A stretch of DNA of 64,000 nucleotides, taken from positions 1-64,000 of the forward strand of contig NW_027490483.1 of assembly GCF_050948175.1 (NCBI RefSeq). The letters are read 5' to 3'. This document shows positions 51,352-63,366 of the stretch, in pieces. Position 1 is the stretch's first letter. Each line of letters opens with the position of its first letter. The translations under genes were made by a program, and so were the position numbers. Below the pieces are notes generated by a model. It had not been told where the DNA came from. It saw nothing but the letters and a program-made list of their open reading frames with translations, and searched no databases. The DNA is from Xylocopa sonorina. Taxonomy: Eukaryota; Arthropoda; Insecta; Hymenoptera; Apidae.

Positions 51352-53441
51352 AGTGCTATGCATTCCTCGTCTACGATTCAAATGAATGTAAATGCGACAC
51401 TTCCTTGCAAGGAAATAGCGTTTGCAGATGTCTACGTATCGTAGCAATGGATTTCTGATGCTTCTTAGAACGCGATATCGCATCTCATTTCTATGTTTCA
51501 TGGTAAGGTATAATATGATTTGCGAAGTGTTATGTATTCCTCGTCTATACTTCAAATGAATGTGAATGCGACACTTCCTCGCTAGGAAATAGCGTCTGCA
51601 GATGTCTAGGTATCGTAGTAATAGAGTTCTAATGCTTCTTAAAACGAGATATTGCATCTCATATCTATGTTTCATGACAAGATATAATATTCATTGCGAC
51701 GTGTTATGCAATCCTCGTCTACGATTCAAATGAAAGTAAATGCGACACTTCCTTGCAAGGAAATAGCGTCTGCAGATGTCTACGTATCGTAGCAATAGAG
51801 TTCATATGATTCTTAAAACGCGATATCGCATCTCATTTCTATGTTTCATGGTAAGATATAACATGATTTGCGAAGTGTTATGTATTCCTCGTCTACACTT
51901 CAAATGAATGTGAATGCGACACTTCCTCGCTACGAAATAGCGTCTGCAGATGTCTAGGTATCGTAGCAATAGAGTTCCAATGCTTCTTAAAACGAGATAT
52001 TGCATCTAATATCTATGTTTCATGGTAAGATATAATATGATTTGCGTAGTGTTATGTATTCCTCGTCTACACTTCAAATGAATGTAAATGCGACACATCC
52101 TTGCAAGGAAATAGCGTTTGCAGATGTCTACGTATCGAAGCAATAGAGTTCAAATGCTTCTTAAAACGAGATATTGCATCTCATATCTATGTTTCATGAT
52201 AAGATATAATATACATTGCGAAGTGTTATGCATTCGTCGTCTACGATTCACATGAAAGTAAATGCGACACTTCCTTGCAAGGACATAGCGTTTGCAGATG
52301 TCTACGTATCGAAGCAATAGAGTTCAAATGCTTCTTAAAACGCGATATCGCATCTCATTTCTATGTTTCATGGTAAGATATAATATTATTTGCGAAGTGT
52401 TATGTTTTCCTCGTCTACACCTCAAATGAATGTAAATGCGACACTTCCTTGCAAGGAATTAGCGATTGCAGATGTCTACCTATCGTAGCAATAGAGTTCT
52501 AATGCTTCTTAAAACGCGATATCGCATCTCATTTCTATGTTTCATGGTAAGATATAATATGATTTGCGAAGTATTATGTATTCCTCGTCTACACTTCAAA
52601 TGAATGTAAATGCGACACTTCCTTGCAGGGAAATAGCGTTTGCAGATGTCTACGTATCGGAGCAATAGAGTTCAAATGCTTCTTAAAACGAGATATTGCA
52701 TCTCATATCTATGTTTCATGATAAGATATAATATACATTGCGAAGTGTTATGCATTCGTCGTCTACGATTCACATGAAAGTAAATGCGACACTTCCTTGC
52801 AACGAAATAGCGTTTGCAGATGTCTACGTATCGTAGCAATAGATTTCTAATGCTTCTTAAAACGGCGATATCGCATCTCATTTCTATGTTTCATGGTAAG
52901 ATATAATATGATTTGCAAAGTGTTATGTATTCCTCGTCTACACCTCAAATGAATGTAAATGCGACACTTCCTTGCAGGGAAATAGCGTTTGCAGATGTCT
53001 ACGTATCGAAGCAATAGAGTTCAAATGCTTCTTAAAACGAGATATTGCATCTCATATCTATGTTTCATGATAAGATATAATATACATTGCGAAATGTTAT
53101 GCATTCCTCGTCTACGATTCAAATGAAAGTAAATGCGACACTTCCTTGCAAGGAAATAGCGTTTGCAGATGTCTAGGTATCGTAGCAATAGATTTCTAAT
53201 GCTTCTTAAAACGGCGATATCGCATCTCATTTCTATGTTTCATGGTAAGATATAATATGATTTGCGAAGTGTTATGTATTCCTCGTCTACACCTCAAATG
53301 AATGTAAATGCGACACTTCCTTGCAGGGAAATAGCGTTTGCAGATGTCTACGTATCGAAGCAATAGAGTTCAAATGCTTCTTAAAACGAGATATTGCATC
53401 TCATATCTATGTTTCATGATAAGATATAATATTCATTGCGA
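51352..53441. repeat. 12-mer HOR unit 5 (2,090 bp)
   Basis: Canonical 12-mer, almost identical to unit 6. The one difference I spotted is GGACATAGCG near 52281. Confidence 0.97.
52001..52174. repeat. Chimeric B/A monomer of the 12-mer unit (example)
   Basis: The first about 20 bases are B-like (GATATTGC, then CATCTAATATC), and the rest is A-like (GGTAAG, TATGATTTGCG, ATGTATTCC, TACACTTC). It also has GCGTAGTG instead of GCGAAGTG and ACACATCC instead of ACACTTCC. One such monomer lies at the same place in every canonical unit (near 42953, 45392, 47482, 49919, 52009, 54099, 56189 and 58453). It has neither the EcoRV nor the NsiI site. Confidence 0.9.
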
Positions 53442-55531
53442 AGTGCTATGCATTCCTCGTCTACGATTCAAATGAATGTAAATGCGACACTTCCTTGCAA
53501 GGAAATAGCGTTTGCAGATGTCTACGTATCGTAGCAATGGATTTCTGATGCTTCTTAGAACGCGATATCGCATCTCATTTCTATGTTTCATGGTAAGGTA
53601 TAATATGATTTGCGAAGTGTTATGTATTCCTCGTCTATACTTCAAATGAATGTGAATGCGACACTTCCTCGCTAGGAAATAGCGTCTGCAGATGTCTAGG
53701 TATCGTAGTAATAGAGTTCTAATGCTTCTTAAAACGAGATATTGCATCTCATATCTATGTTTCATGACAAGATATAATATTCATTGCGACGTGTTATGCA
53801 ATCCTCGTCTACGATTCAAATGAAAGTAAATGCGACACTTCCTTGCAAGGAAATAGCGTCTGCAGATGTCTACGTATCGTAGCAATAGAGTTCATATGAT
53901 TCTTAAAACGCGATATCGCATCTCATTTCTATGTTTCATGGTAAGATATAACATGATTTGCGAAGTGTTATGTATTCCTCGTCTACACTTCAAATGAATG
54001 TGAATGCGACACTTCCTCGCTACGAAATAGCGTCTGCAGATGTCTAGGTATCGTAGCAATAGAGTTCCAATGCTTCTTAAAACGAGATATTGCATCTAAT
54101 ATCTATGTTTCATGGTAAGATATAATATGATTTGCGTAGTGTTATGTATTCCTCGTCTACACTTCAAATGAATGTAAATGCGACACATCCTTGCAAGGAA
54201 ATAGCGTTTGCAGATGTCTACGTATCGAAGCAATAGAGTTCAAATGCTTCTTAAAACGAGATATTGCATCTCATATCTATGTTTCATGATAAGATATAAT
54301 ATACATTGCGAAGTGTTATGCATTCGTCGTCTACGATTCACATGAAAGTAAATGCGACACTTCCTTGCAAGGAAATAGCGTTTGCAGATGTCTACGTATC
54401 GAAGCAATAGAGTTCAAATGCTTCTTAAAACGCGATATCGCATCTCATTTCTATGTTTCATGGTAAGATATAATATTATTTGCGAAGTGTTATGTTTTCC
54501 TCGTCTACACCTCAAATGAATGTAAATGCGACACTTCCTTGCAAGGAATTAGCGATTGCAGATGTCTACCTATCGTAGCAATAGAGTTCTAATGCTTCTT
54601 AAAACGCGATATCGCATCTCATTTCTATGTTTCATGGTAAGATATAATATGATTTGCGAAGTATTATGTATTCCTCGTCTACACTTCAAATGAATGTAAA
54701 TGCGACACTTCCTTGCAGGGAAATAGCGTTTGCAGATGTCTACGTATCGGAGCAATAGAGTTCAAATGCTTCTTAAAACGAGATATTGCATCTCATATCT
54801 ATGTTTCATGATAAGATATAATATACATTGCGAAGTGTTATGCATTCGTCGTCTACGATTCACATGAAAGTAAATGCGACACTTCCTTGCAACGAAATAG
54901 CGTTTGCAGATGTCTACGTATCGTAGCAATAGATTTCTAATGCTTCTTAAAACGGCGATATCGCATCTCATTTCTATGTTTCATGGTAAGATATAATATG
55001 ATTTGCAAAGTGTTATGTATTCCTCGTCTACACCTCAAATGAATGTAAATGCGACACTTCCTTGCAGGGAAATAGCGTTTGCAGATGTCTACGTATCGAA
55101 GCAATAGAGTTCAAATGCTTCTTAAAACGAGATATTGCATCTCATATCTATGTTTCATGATAAGATATAATATACATTGCGAAATGTTATACATTCCTCG
55201 TCTACGATTCAAATGAAAGTAAATGCGACACTTCCTTGCAAGGAAATAGCGTTTGCAGATGTCTAGGTATCGTAGCAATAGATTTCTAATGCTTCTTAAA
55301 ACGGCGATATCGCATCTCATTTCTATGTTTCATGGTAAGATATAATATGATTTGCGAAGTGTTATGTATTCCTCGTCTACACCTCAAATGAATGTAAATG
55401 CGACACTTCCTTGCAGGGAAATAGCGTTTGCAGATGTCTACGTATCGAAGCAATAGAGTTCAAATGCTTCTTAAAACGAGATATTGCATCTCATATCTAT
55501 GTTTCATGATAAGATATAATATTCATTGCGA
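53442..55531. repeat. 12-mer HOR unit 6 (2,090 bp)
   Basis: Canonical 12-mer, almost identical to unit 5. A private difference lies near 55190 (TTATACATTCC for TTATGCATTCC), which also abolishes the NsiI site of that B monomer. Confidence 0.97.
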
Positions 55532-57399
55532 AGTGCTATGCATTCCTCGTCTACGATTCAAATGAATGTAAATGCGACACTTCCTTGCAAGGAAATAGCG
55601 TTTGCAGATGTCTACGTATCGTAGCAATGGATTTCTGATGCTTCTTAGAACGCGATATCGCATCTCATTTCTATGTTTCATGGTAAGGTATAATATGATT
55701 TGCGAAGTGTTATGTATTCCTCGTCTATACTTCAAATGAATGTGAATGCGACACTTCCTCGCTAGGAAATAGCGTCTGCAGATGTCTAGGTATCGTAGTA
55801 ATAGAGTTCTAATGCTTCTTAAAACGAGATATTGCATCTCATATCTATGTTTCATGACAAGATATAATATTCATTGCGACGTGTTATGCAATCCTCGTCT
55901 ACGATTCAAATGAAAGTAAATGCGACACTTCCTTGCAAGGAAATAGCGTCTGCAGATGTCTACGTATCGTAGCAATAGAGTTCATATGATTCTTAAAACG
56001 CGATATCGCATCTCATTTCTATGTTTCATGGTAAGATATAACATGATTTGCGAAGTGTTATGTATTCCTCGTCTACACTTCAAATGAATGTGAATGCGAC
56101 ACTTCCTCGCTACGAAATAGCGTCTGCAGATGTCTAGGTATCGTAGCAATAGAGTTCCAATGCTTCTTAAAACGAGATATTGCATCTAATATCTATGTTT
56201 CATGGTAAGATATAATATGATTTGCGTAGTGTTATGTATTCCTCGTCTACACTTCAAATGAATGTAAATGCGACACATCCTTGCAAGGAAATAGCGTTTG
56301 CAGATGTCTACGTATCGAAGCAATAGAGTTCAAATGCTTCTTAAAACGAGATATTGCATCTCATATCTATGTTTCATGATAAGATATAATATACATTGCG
56401 AAGTGTTATGCATTCGTCGTCTACGATTCACATGAAAGTAAATGCGACACTTCCTTGCAAGGAAATAGCGTTTGCAGATGTCTACGTATCGAAGCAATAG
56501 AGTTCAAATGCTTCTTAAAACGAGATATTGCATCTCATATCTATGTTTCATGATAAGATATAATATACATTGCGAAGTGTTATGCATTCCTCGTCTACAC
56601 CTCAAATGAATGTAAATGCGACACTTCCTTGCAGGGAAATAGCGTTTGCAGAAGTCTACGTATCGAAGCAATAGAGTTCCAATGCTTCTTAAAACGAGAT
56701 ATTGCATCTAATATCTATGTTTCATGATAAGATATAATATTCATTGCGAAGAGTTATGCATTCCTCGTCTACGATTCAAATGAAAGTAAATGCGACACTT
56801 CCTTGCAAGGAATTAGCGATTGCAGATGTCTACCTATCGTAGCAATAGAGTTCTAATGCTTCTTAAAACGCGATATCGCATCTCATTTCTATGTTTCATG
56901 GTAAGATATAATATGATTTGCGAAGTATTATGTATTCCTCGTCTACACTTCAAATGAATGTAAATGCGACACTTCCTTGCAGGGAAATAGCGTTTGCAGA
57001 TGTCTACGTATCGGAGCAATAGAGTTCAAATGCTTCTTAAAACGAGATATTGCATCTCATATCTATGTTTCATGATAAGATATAATATACATTGCGAAGT
57101 GTTATGCATTCGTCGTCTACGATTCACATGAAAGTAAATGCGACACTTCCTTGCAACGAAATAGCGTTTGCAGATGTCTACGTATCGTAGCAATAGATTT
57201 CTAATGCTTCTTAAAACGGCGATATCGCATCTCATTTCTATGTTTCATGGTAAGATATAATATGATTTGCAAAGTGTTATGTATTCCTCGTCTACACCTC
57301 AAATGAATGTAAATGCGACACTTCCTTGCAGGGAAATAGCGTTTGCAGATGTCTACGTATCGAAGCAATAGAGTTCAAATGCTTCTTAAAACGAGATAT

Positions 57400-57574
57400 T
57401 GCATCTCATATCTATGTTTCATGATAAGATATAATATACATTGCGAAATGTTATGCATTCCTCGTCTACGATTCAAATGAAAGTAAATGCGACACTTCCT
57501 TGCAAGGAAATAGCGTTTGCAGATGTCTAGGTATCGTAGCAATAGATTTCTAATGCTTCTTAAAACGGCGATAT
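57400..57574. repeat. Representative type B monomer (175 bp form)
   Basis: This copy serves as a type B reference. Diagnostic states are GATATTGC (EcoRV site lost), CATATCTATG, TGATAAG, TATACATTGCG, ATGCATTCC (NsiI site gained), TACGATTC and ATGAAAGTAAATG. From AAATGCGACACTTCC to the end it is nearly the same as type A. It ends with an extra G (ACGGCGATATC instead of ACGCGATATC), which makes it 175 bp and accounts for the dimer spacing of 349 bp seen across 38-63 kb. The TCATTGCG state puts a TGA stop (CGCAATGA on the minus strand) in the frame that type A leaves open. Confidence 0.93.
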
Positions 57575-57748
57575 CGCATCTCATTTCTATGTTTCATGGT
57601 AAGATATAATATGATTTGCGAAGTGTTATGTATTCCTCGTCTACACCTCAAATGAATGTAAATGCGACACTTCCTTGCAGGGAAATAGCGTTTGCAGATG
57701 TCTACGTATCGAAGCAATAGAGTTCAAATGCTTCTTAAAACGAGATAT
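57575..57748. repeat. Representative type A monomer (174 bp)
   Basis: This copy serves as a type A reference, with phase set at the CGC of GATATCGC. Diagnostic states are GATATCGC, CATTTCTATG, TGGTAAG, TATGATTTGCG, ATGTATTCC and ATGAATGTAAATG. In the early and middle window the usual A state is TACACTTC; here it is TACACCTC, common in the 12-mer region. The full GCGATATCGC palindrome of type A spans the monomer junction and includes an EcoRV site. On the minus strand an A monomer is 58 sense codons with no stop, so runs of A monomers look like long open frames. This copy has TTGCAGGG, so its central dyad is imperfect. Confidence 0.93.
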
Positions 57749-57795
57749 TGCATCTCATATCTATGTTTCATGATAAGATATAATATTCATTGCGA

Positions 57796-60700
57796 AGTGC
57801 TATGCATTCCTCGTCTACGATTCAAATGAATGTAAATGCGACACTTCCTTGCAAGGAAATAGCGTTTGCAGATGTCTACGTATCGTAGCAATGGATTTCT
57901 GATGCTTCTTAGAACGCGATATCGCATCTCATTTCTATGTTTCATGGTAAGGTATAATATGATTTGCGAAGTGTTATGTATTCCTCGTCTATACTTCAAA
58001 TGAATGTGAATGCGACACTTCCTCGCTAGGAAATAGCGTCTGCAGATGTCTAGGTATCGTAGTAATAGAGTTCTAATGCTTCTTAAAACGAGATATTGCA
58101 TCTCATATCTATGTTTCATGACAAGATATAATATTCATTGCGACGTGTTATGCAATCCTCGTCTACGATTCAAATGAAAGTAAATGCGACACTTCCTTGC
58201 AAGGAAATAGCGTCTGCAGATGTCTACGTATCGTAGCAATAGAGTTCATATGATTCTTAAAACGCGATATCGCATCTCATTTCTATGTTTCATGGTAAGA
58301 TATAACATGATTTGCGAAGTGTTATGTATTCCTCGTCTACACTTCAAATGAATGTGAATGCGACACTTCCTCGCTACGAAATAGCGTCTGCAGATGTCTA
58401 GGTATCGTAGCAATAGAGTTCCAATGCTTCTTAAAACGAGATATTGCATCTAATATCTATGTTTCATGGTAAGATATAATATGATTTGCGTAGTGTTATG
58501 TATTCCTCGTCTACACTTCAAATGAATGTAAATGCGACACATCCTTGCAAGGAAATAGCGTTTGCAGATGTCTACGTATCGAAGCAATAGAGTTCAAATG
58601 CTTCTTAAAACGAGATATTGCATCTCATATCTATGTTTCATGATAAGATATAATATACATTGCGAAGTGTTATGCATTCGTCGTCTACGATTCACATGAA
58701 AGTAAATGCGACACTTCCTTGCAAGGAAATAGCGTTTGCAGATGTCTACGTATCGAAGCAATAGAGTTCAAATGCTTCTTAAAACGAGATATTGCATCTC
58801 ATATCTATGTTTCATGATAAGATATAATATACATTGCGAAGTGTTATGCATTCCTCGTCTACACCTCAAATGAATGTAAATGCGACACTTCCTTGCAGGG
58901 AAATAGCGTTTGCAGAAGTCTACGTATCGAAGCAATAGAGTTCCAATGCTTCTTAAAACGAGATATTGCATCTAATATCTATGTTTCATGATAAGATATA
59001 ATATTCATTGCGAAGAGTTATGCATTCCTCGTCTACGATTCAAATGAAAGTAAATGCGACACTTCCTTGCAAGGAAATAGCGTTTGCAGATGTCTACGTA
59101 TCGAAGCAATAGAGTTCTAATGCTTCTTAAAACGCGATATCGCATCTCATTTCTATGTTTCATGGTAAGATATAATATGATTTGCGAAGTGTTATGTTTT
59201 CCTCGTCTACACCTCAAACGAATGTAAATGCGACACATCCTTGCATGGAAATAGCGTTTGCAGATGTCTACGTATCGAAGCAATAGAGTTCCAATGCTTC
59301 TTAAAACGAGATATTGCATCTAATATCTATGTTTCATGATAAGATATAATATTCATTGCGAAGTGTTATGCATTCCTCGTCTACGATTCAAATGAAAGTA
59401 AATGCGACACTTCCTTGCAAGGAAATAGCGCTTGCAGATGTCTACGTATCGAAGCAATAGAGTTCAAATGCTTCTTAAAACGCGATATCGCATCTCATTT
59501 CTATGTTTCATGGTAAGATATAATATGATTTGCGAAGTGTTATGTTTTCCTCGTCTACACCTCAAATGAATGTAAATGCGACACTTCCTTGCAAGGAAAT
59601 AGCGATTGCAGATGTCTACCTATCGCAGCAATAGAGTTCTAATGCTTCTTAAAACGCGATATCGCATCTCATTTCTATGTTTCATGGTTAGATATAATAT
59701 GATTTGCGAAGTATTATGTATTCCTCGTCTACACTTCAAATGAATGTAAATGCGACACTTCCTTGCAGGGAAATAGCGTTTGCAGATGTCTACGTATCGG
59801 AGCAGTAGAGTTCAAATGCTTCTTAAAACGAGATATTGCATCTCATATCTATGTTTCATGATAAGATATAATATACATTGCGAAGTGTTATGCATTCGTC
59901 GTCTACGATTCACATGAAAGTAAATGCGACACTTCCTTGCAACGAAATAGCGTTTGCAGATGTCTACGTATCGTAGCAATAGATTTCTAATGCTTCTTAA
60001 AACGGCGATATCGCATCTCATTTCTATGTTTCATGGTAAGATATAATATGATTTGCGAAGTGTTATGTATTCCTCGTCTACACCTCAAATGAATGTAAAT
60101 GCGACACTTCCTTGCAGGGAAATAGCGTTTGCAGATGTCTACGTATCGAAGCAATAGAGTTCAAATGCTTCTTAAAACGAGATATTGCATCTCATATCTA
60201 TGTTTCATGATAAGATATAATATACATTGCGAAATGTTATGCATTCCAAGTCTACGATTCAAATGAAAGTAAATGCGACACTTCCTTGCAAGGAAATAGC
60301 GTTTGCAGATGTCTAGGTATCGTAGCAATAGAGTTCTAATGCTTCTTAAAACGCGATATCGCATCTCATTTCTATGTTTCATGGTAAGATATAATATGAT
60401 TTGCGAAGTGTTATGTTTTCCTCGTCTACACCTCAAATGAATGTAAATGCGACACATCCTTGCATGGAAATAGCGTTTGCAGATGTCTACGTATCGAAGC
60501 AATAGAGTTCCAATGCTTCTTAAAACGAGATATTGCATCTAATATCTATGTTTCATGATAAGATATAATATTCATTGCGAAGTGTTATGCATTCCTCGTC
60601 TACGATTCAAATGAAAGTAAATGCGACACTTCCTTGCAAGGAAATAGCGTTTGCAGATGTCTACGTATCGAAGCAATAGAGTTCAAATGCTTCTTAAAAC

Positions 60701-61800
60701 GCGATATCGCATCTCATTTCTATGTTTCATGGTAAGATATAATATGATTTGCGAAGTGTTATGTTTTCCTCGTCTACACCTCAAATGAATGTAAATGCGA
60801 CACTTCCTTGCAAGGAAATAGCGATTGCAGATGTCTACCTATCGTAGCAATAGAGTTCTAATGCTTCTTAAAACGCGATATCGCATCTCATTTCTATGTT
60901 TCATGGTAAGATATAATATGATTTGCGAAGTATTATGTATTCCTCGTCTACACTTCAAATGGATGTAAATGCGACACTTCCTTGCAGGGAAATGGCGTTT
61001 GCAGATGTCTACGTATCGGAGCAGTAGAGTTCAAATGCTTCTTAAAACGAGATATTGCATCTCATATCTATGTTTCATGATAAGATATAATATACATTGC
61101 GAAGTGTTATGCATTCGTCGTCTACGATTCACATGAAAGTAAATGCGACACTTCCTTGCAACGAAATAGCGTTTGCAGATGTCTACGTATCGTAGCAATA
61201 GATTTCTAATGCTTCTTAAAACGGCGATATCGCATCTCATTTCTATGTTTCATGGTAAGATATAATATGATTTGCAAAGTGTTATGTATTCCTCGTCTAC
61301 ACCTCAAATGAATGTAAATGCGACACTTCCTTGCAGGGAAATAGCGTTTGCAGATGTCTACGTATCGAAGCAATAGAGTTCAAATGCTTCTTAAAACGAG
61401 ATATTGCATCTCATATCTATGTTTCATGATAAGATATAATATACATTGCGAAATGTTATGCATTCCTCGTCTACGATTCAAATGAAAGTAAATGCGACAC
61501 TTCCTTGCAAGGAAATAGCGTTTGCAGATGTCTAGGTATCGTAGCAATAGATTTCTAATGCTTCTTAAAACGGCGATATCGCATCTCATTTCTATGTTTC
61601 ATGGTAAGATATAATATGATTTGCGAAGTGTTATGTATTCCTCGTCTACACCTCCAATGAATGTAAATGCGACACTTCCTTGCACGGAAATAGCGTTTGC
61701 AGATGTCTACGTATCGAAGCAATAGAGTTCAAATGCTTCTTAAAACGAGATATTGCATCTCATATCTATGTTTCATGATAAGATATAATATTCATTGCGA
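57796..61800. repeat. 12-mer-family unit 8, 23-monomer variant (4,005 bp)
   Basis: Begins like unit 7 through the fused monomer at 58768, then continues into the long segment related to 39467-42295. Length 23 x 174 + 3 agrees with three ACGGCGATATC monomers (near 60004, 61223 and 61572). Confidence 0.94.
58768..58971. repeat. Fused B-to-A monomer (one-monomer deletion), also at 47797 and 56504
   Basis: Here a B monomer (ATACATTGCG, ATGCATTCC) turns into an A monomer within CTCGTCTACACCTC. Compared with 39089-39466, exactly 174 bp are missing: the open frame falls from 125 to 67 codons, a loss of 58. The identical fusion is at 47797-48000 and 56504-56707. This is the expected product of unequal exchange between neighbouring monomers. 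Confidence 0.92.
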
Positions 61801-61930
61801 AGTGCTATGCATTCCTCGTCTACGATTCAAATGAATGTAAATGCGACACTTCCTTGCAAGGAAATAGCGTTTGCAGATGTCTACGTATCGTAGCAATGGA
61901 TTTCTGATGCTTCTTAGAACGCGATATCGC
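58972..61930. repeat. ~3 kb segment copied from the 39.5 kb region, copy 2
   Basis: Lies inside the longest 12-mer-family unit and accounts for its 23-monomer length. Immediately upstream, copy 2 lacks one whole monomer compared with 39089-39466 (see the fused monomer at 58768). Confidence 0.9.
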
Positions 61931-62670
61931 ATCTCATTTCTATGTTTCATGGTAAGATATAATATGATTTGCGAAGTGTCATGTATTCCTCATCTACGCT
62001 TCAAATGAATTTAATGCGACACTCGCTCGCTAGGAAATAGCGTTTGCAGATGTCTACGTATCGTAGCAATAGAGTTCTAATGCTTCTCAAAACGCGATAT
62101 CGCATCTCATTTCTATGTTTCATGGTAAGATATAACATGATTTGCGAAGTGTCATGTATTCTTCGTCTACACTTCAAATGAATGTGAATGCGATACTTCC
62201 TCGCTAAGAAATAGTGTTTGCAGATGTCTCCGTATCGTAGCAATAGATTTCTAATGCTTCTTAAAACGGCGATATCGCATCTCATTTCTATGTTTCATGG
62301 TAAGATATAATATGATTTGCGAAGTGTTATGTATTCCTCGTCTACACCTCAAATGAATGTAAATGCGACACTTCCTTGCAGGGAAATAGCGTTTGCAGAT
62401 GTCTACGTATCGAAGCAATAGAGTTCAAATGCTTCTTAAAACGAGATATTGCATCTCATATCTATGTTTCATGATAAGATATAATATACATTGCGAAGTG
62501 TTATGCATTCGTCGTCTACGATTCACATGAAAGTAAATGCGACACTTCCTTGCAACGAAATAGCGTTTGCAGATGTCTACGTATCGAAGCAATAGAGTTC
62601 AAATGCTTCTTAAAACGAGATATTGCATCTCATATCTATGTTTCATGATAAGATATAATATTCATTGCGA
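61801..62670. repeat. 5-mer terminal repeat, unit 1 (870 bp)
   Basis: Starts at the AGTGCTATGC marker of the 12-mer family but moves to new monomers: CTCATCTACGCTTC with GAATTTAATGCG, ACTCGCTCGCTAGG, CTTCTCAAAACG, ATTCTTCGTC, CGCTAAGAAATAGTG and GTCTCCGTATCG. The unit repeats in tandem at 62671. Confidence 0.94.
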
Positions 62671-63366
62671 AGTGCTATGCATTCCTCGTCTACGATTCAA
62701 ATGAATGTAAATGCGACACTTCCTTGCAAGGAAATAGCGTTTGCAGATGTCTACGTATCGTAGCAATGGATTTCTGATGCTTCTTAGAACGCGATATCGC
62801 ATCTCATTTCTATGTTTCATGGTAAGATATAATATGATTTGCGAAGTGTCATGTATTCCTCATCTACGCTTCAAATGAATTTAATGCGACACTCGCTCGC
62901 TAGGAAATAGCGTTTGCAGATGTCTACGTATCGTAGCAATAGAGTTCTAATGCTTCTCAAAACGCGATATCGCATCTCATTTCTATGTTTCATGGTAAGA
63001 TATAACATGATTTGCGAAGTGTCATGTATTCTTCGTCTACACTTCAAATGAATGTGAATGCGATACTTCCTCGCTAAGAAATAGTGTTTGCAGATGTCTC
63101 CGTATCGTAGCAATAGATTTCTAATGCTTCTTAAAACGGCGATATCGCATCTCATTTCTATGTTTCATGGTAAGATATAATATGATTTGCGAAGTGTTAT
63201 GTATTCCTCGTCTACACCTCAAATGAATGTAAATGCGACACTTCCTTGCAGGGAAATAGCGTTTGCAGATGTCTACGTATCGAAGCAATAGAGTTCAAAT
63301 GCTTCTTATAACGAGATATTGCATCTCATATCTATGTTTCATGATAAGATATAATATACATTGCGA
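62671..63366. repeat. 5-mer terminal repeat, unit 2 (partial)
   Basis: Matches unit 1 at an offset of 870 bp with almost no differences (CTTATAACG near 63307 is one). It departs at about 63366, where it continues with GCGAAATGTTATGCATTCCTC. Confidence 0.93.

Larger units (their letters stand above)
55532..57795. repeat. 12-mer HOR unit 7, 13-monomer variant (2,264 bp)
   Basis: Length is 13 x 174 + 2. It carries the fused monomer (56504-56707), followed by GCGAAGAGTTATG, and then a jump at about 56810 straight to GGAATTAGCGATTGC of the canonical unit. It thus shares one breakpoint with units 3 and 8 and has one of its own. Confidence 0.95.

Noticed and set aside
57400..57748. CENP-B box
   Set aside because: I looked on both strands of the A and B monomers for the TTCG-4N-A-2N-CGGG pattern. 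The nearest stretch, TTCGCAAATCA on the minus strand, lacks both the central A and the CGGG.
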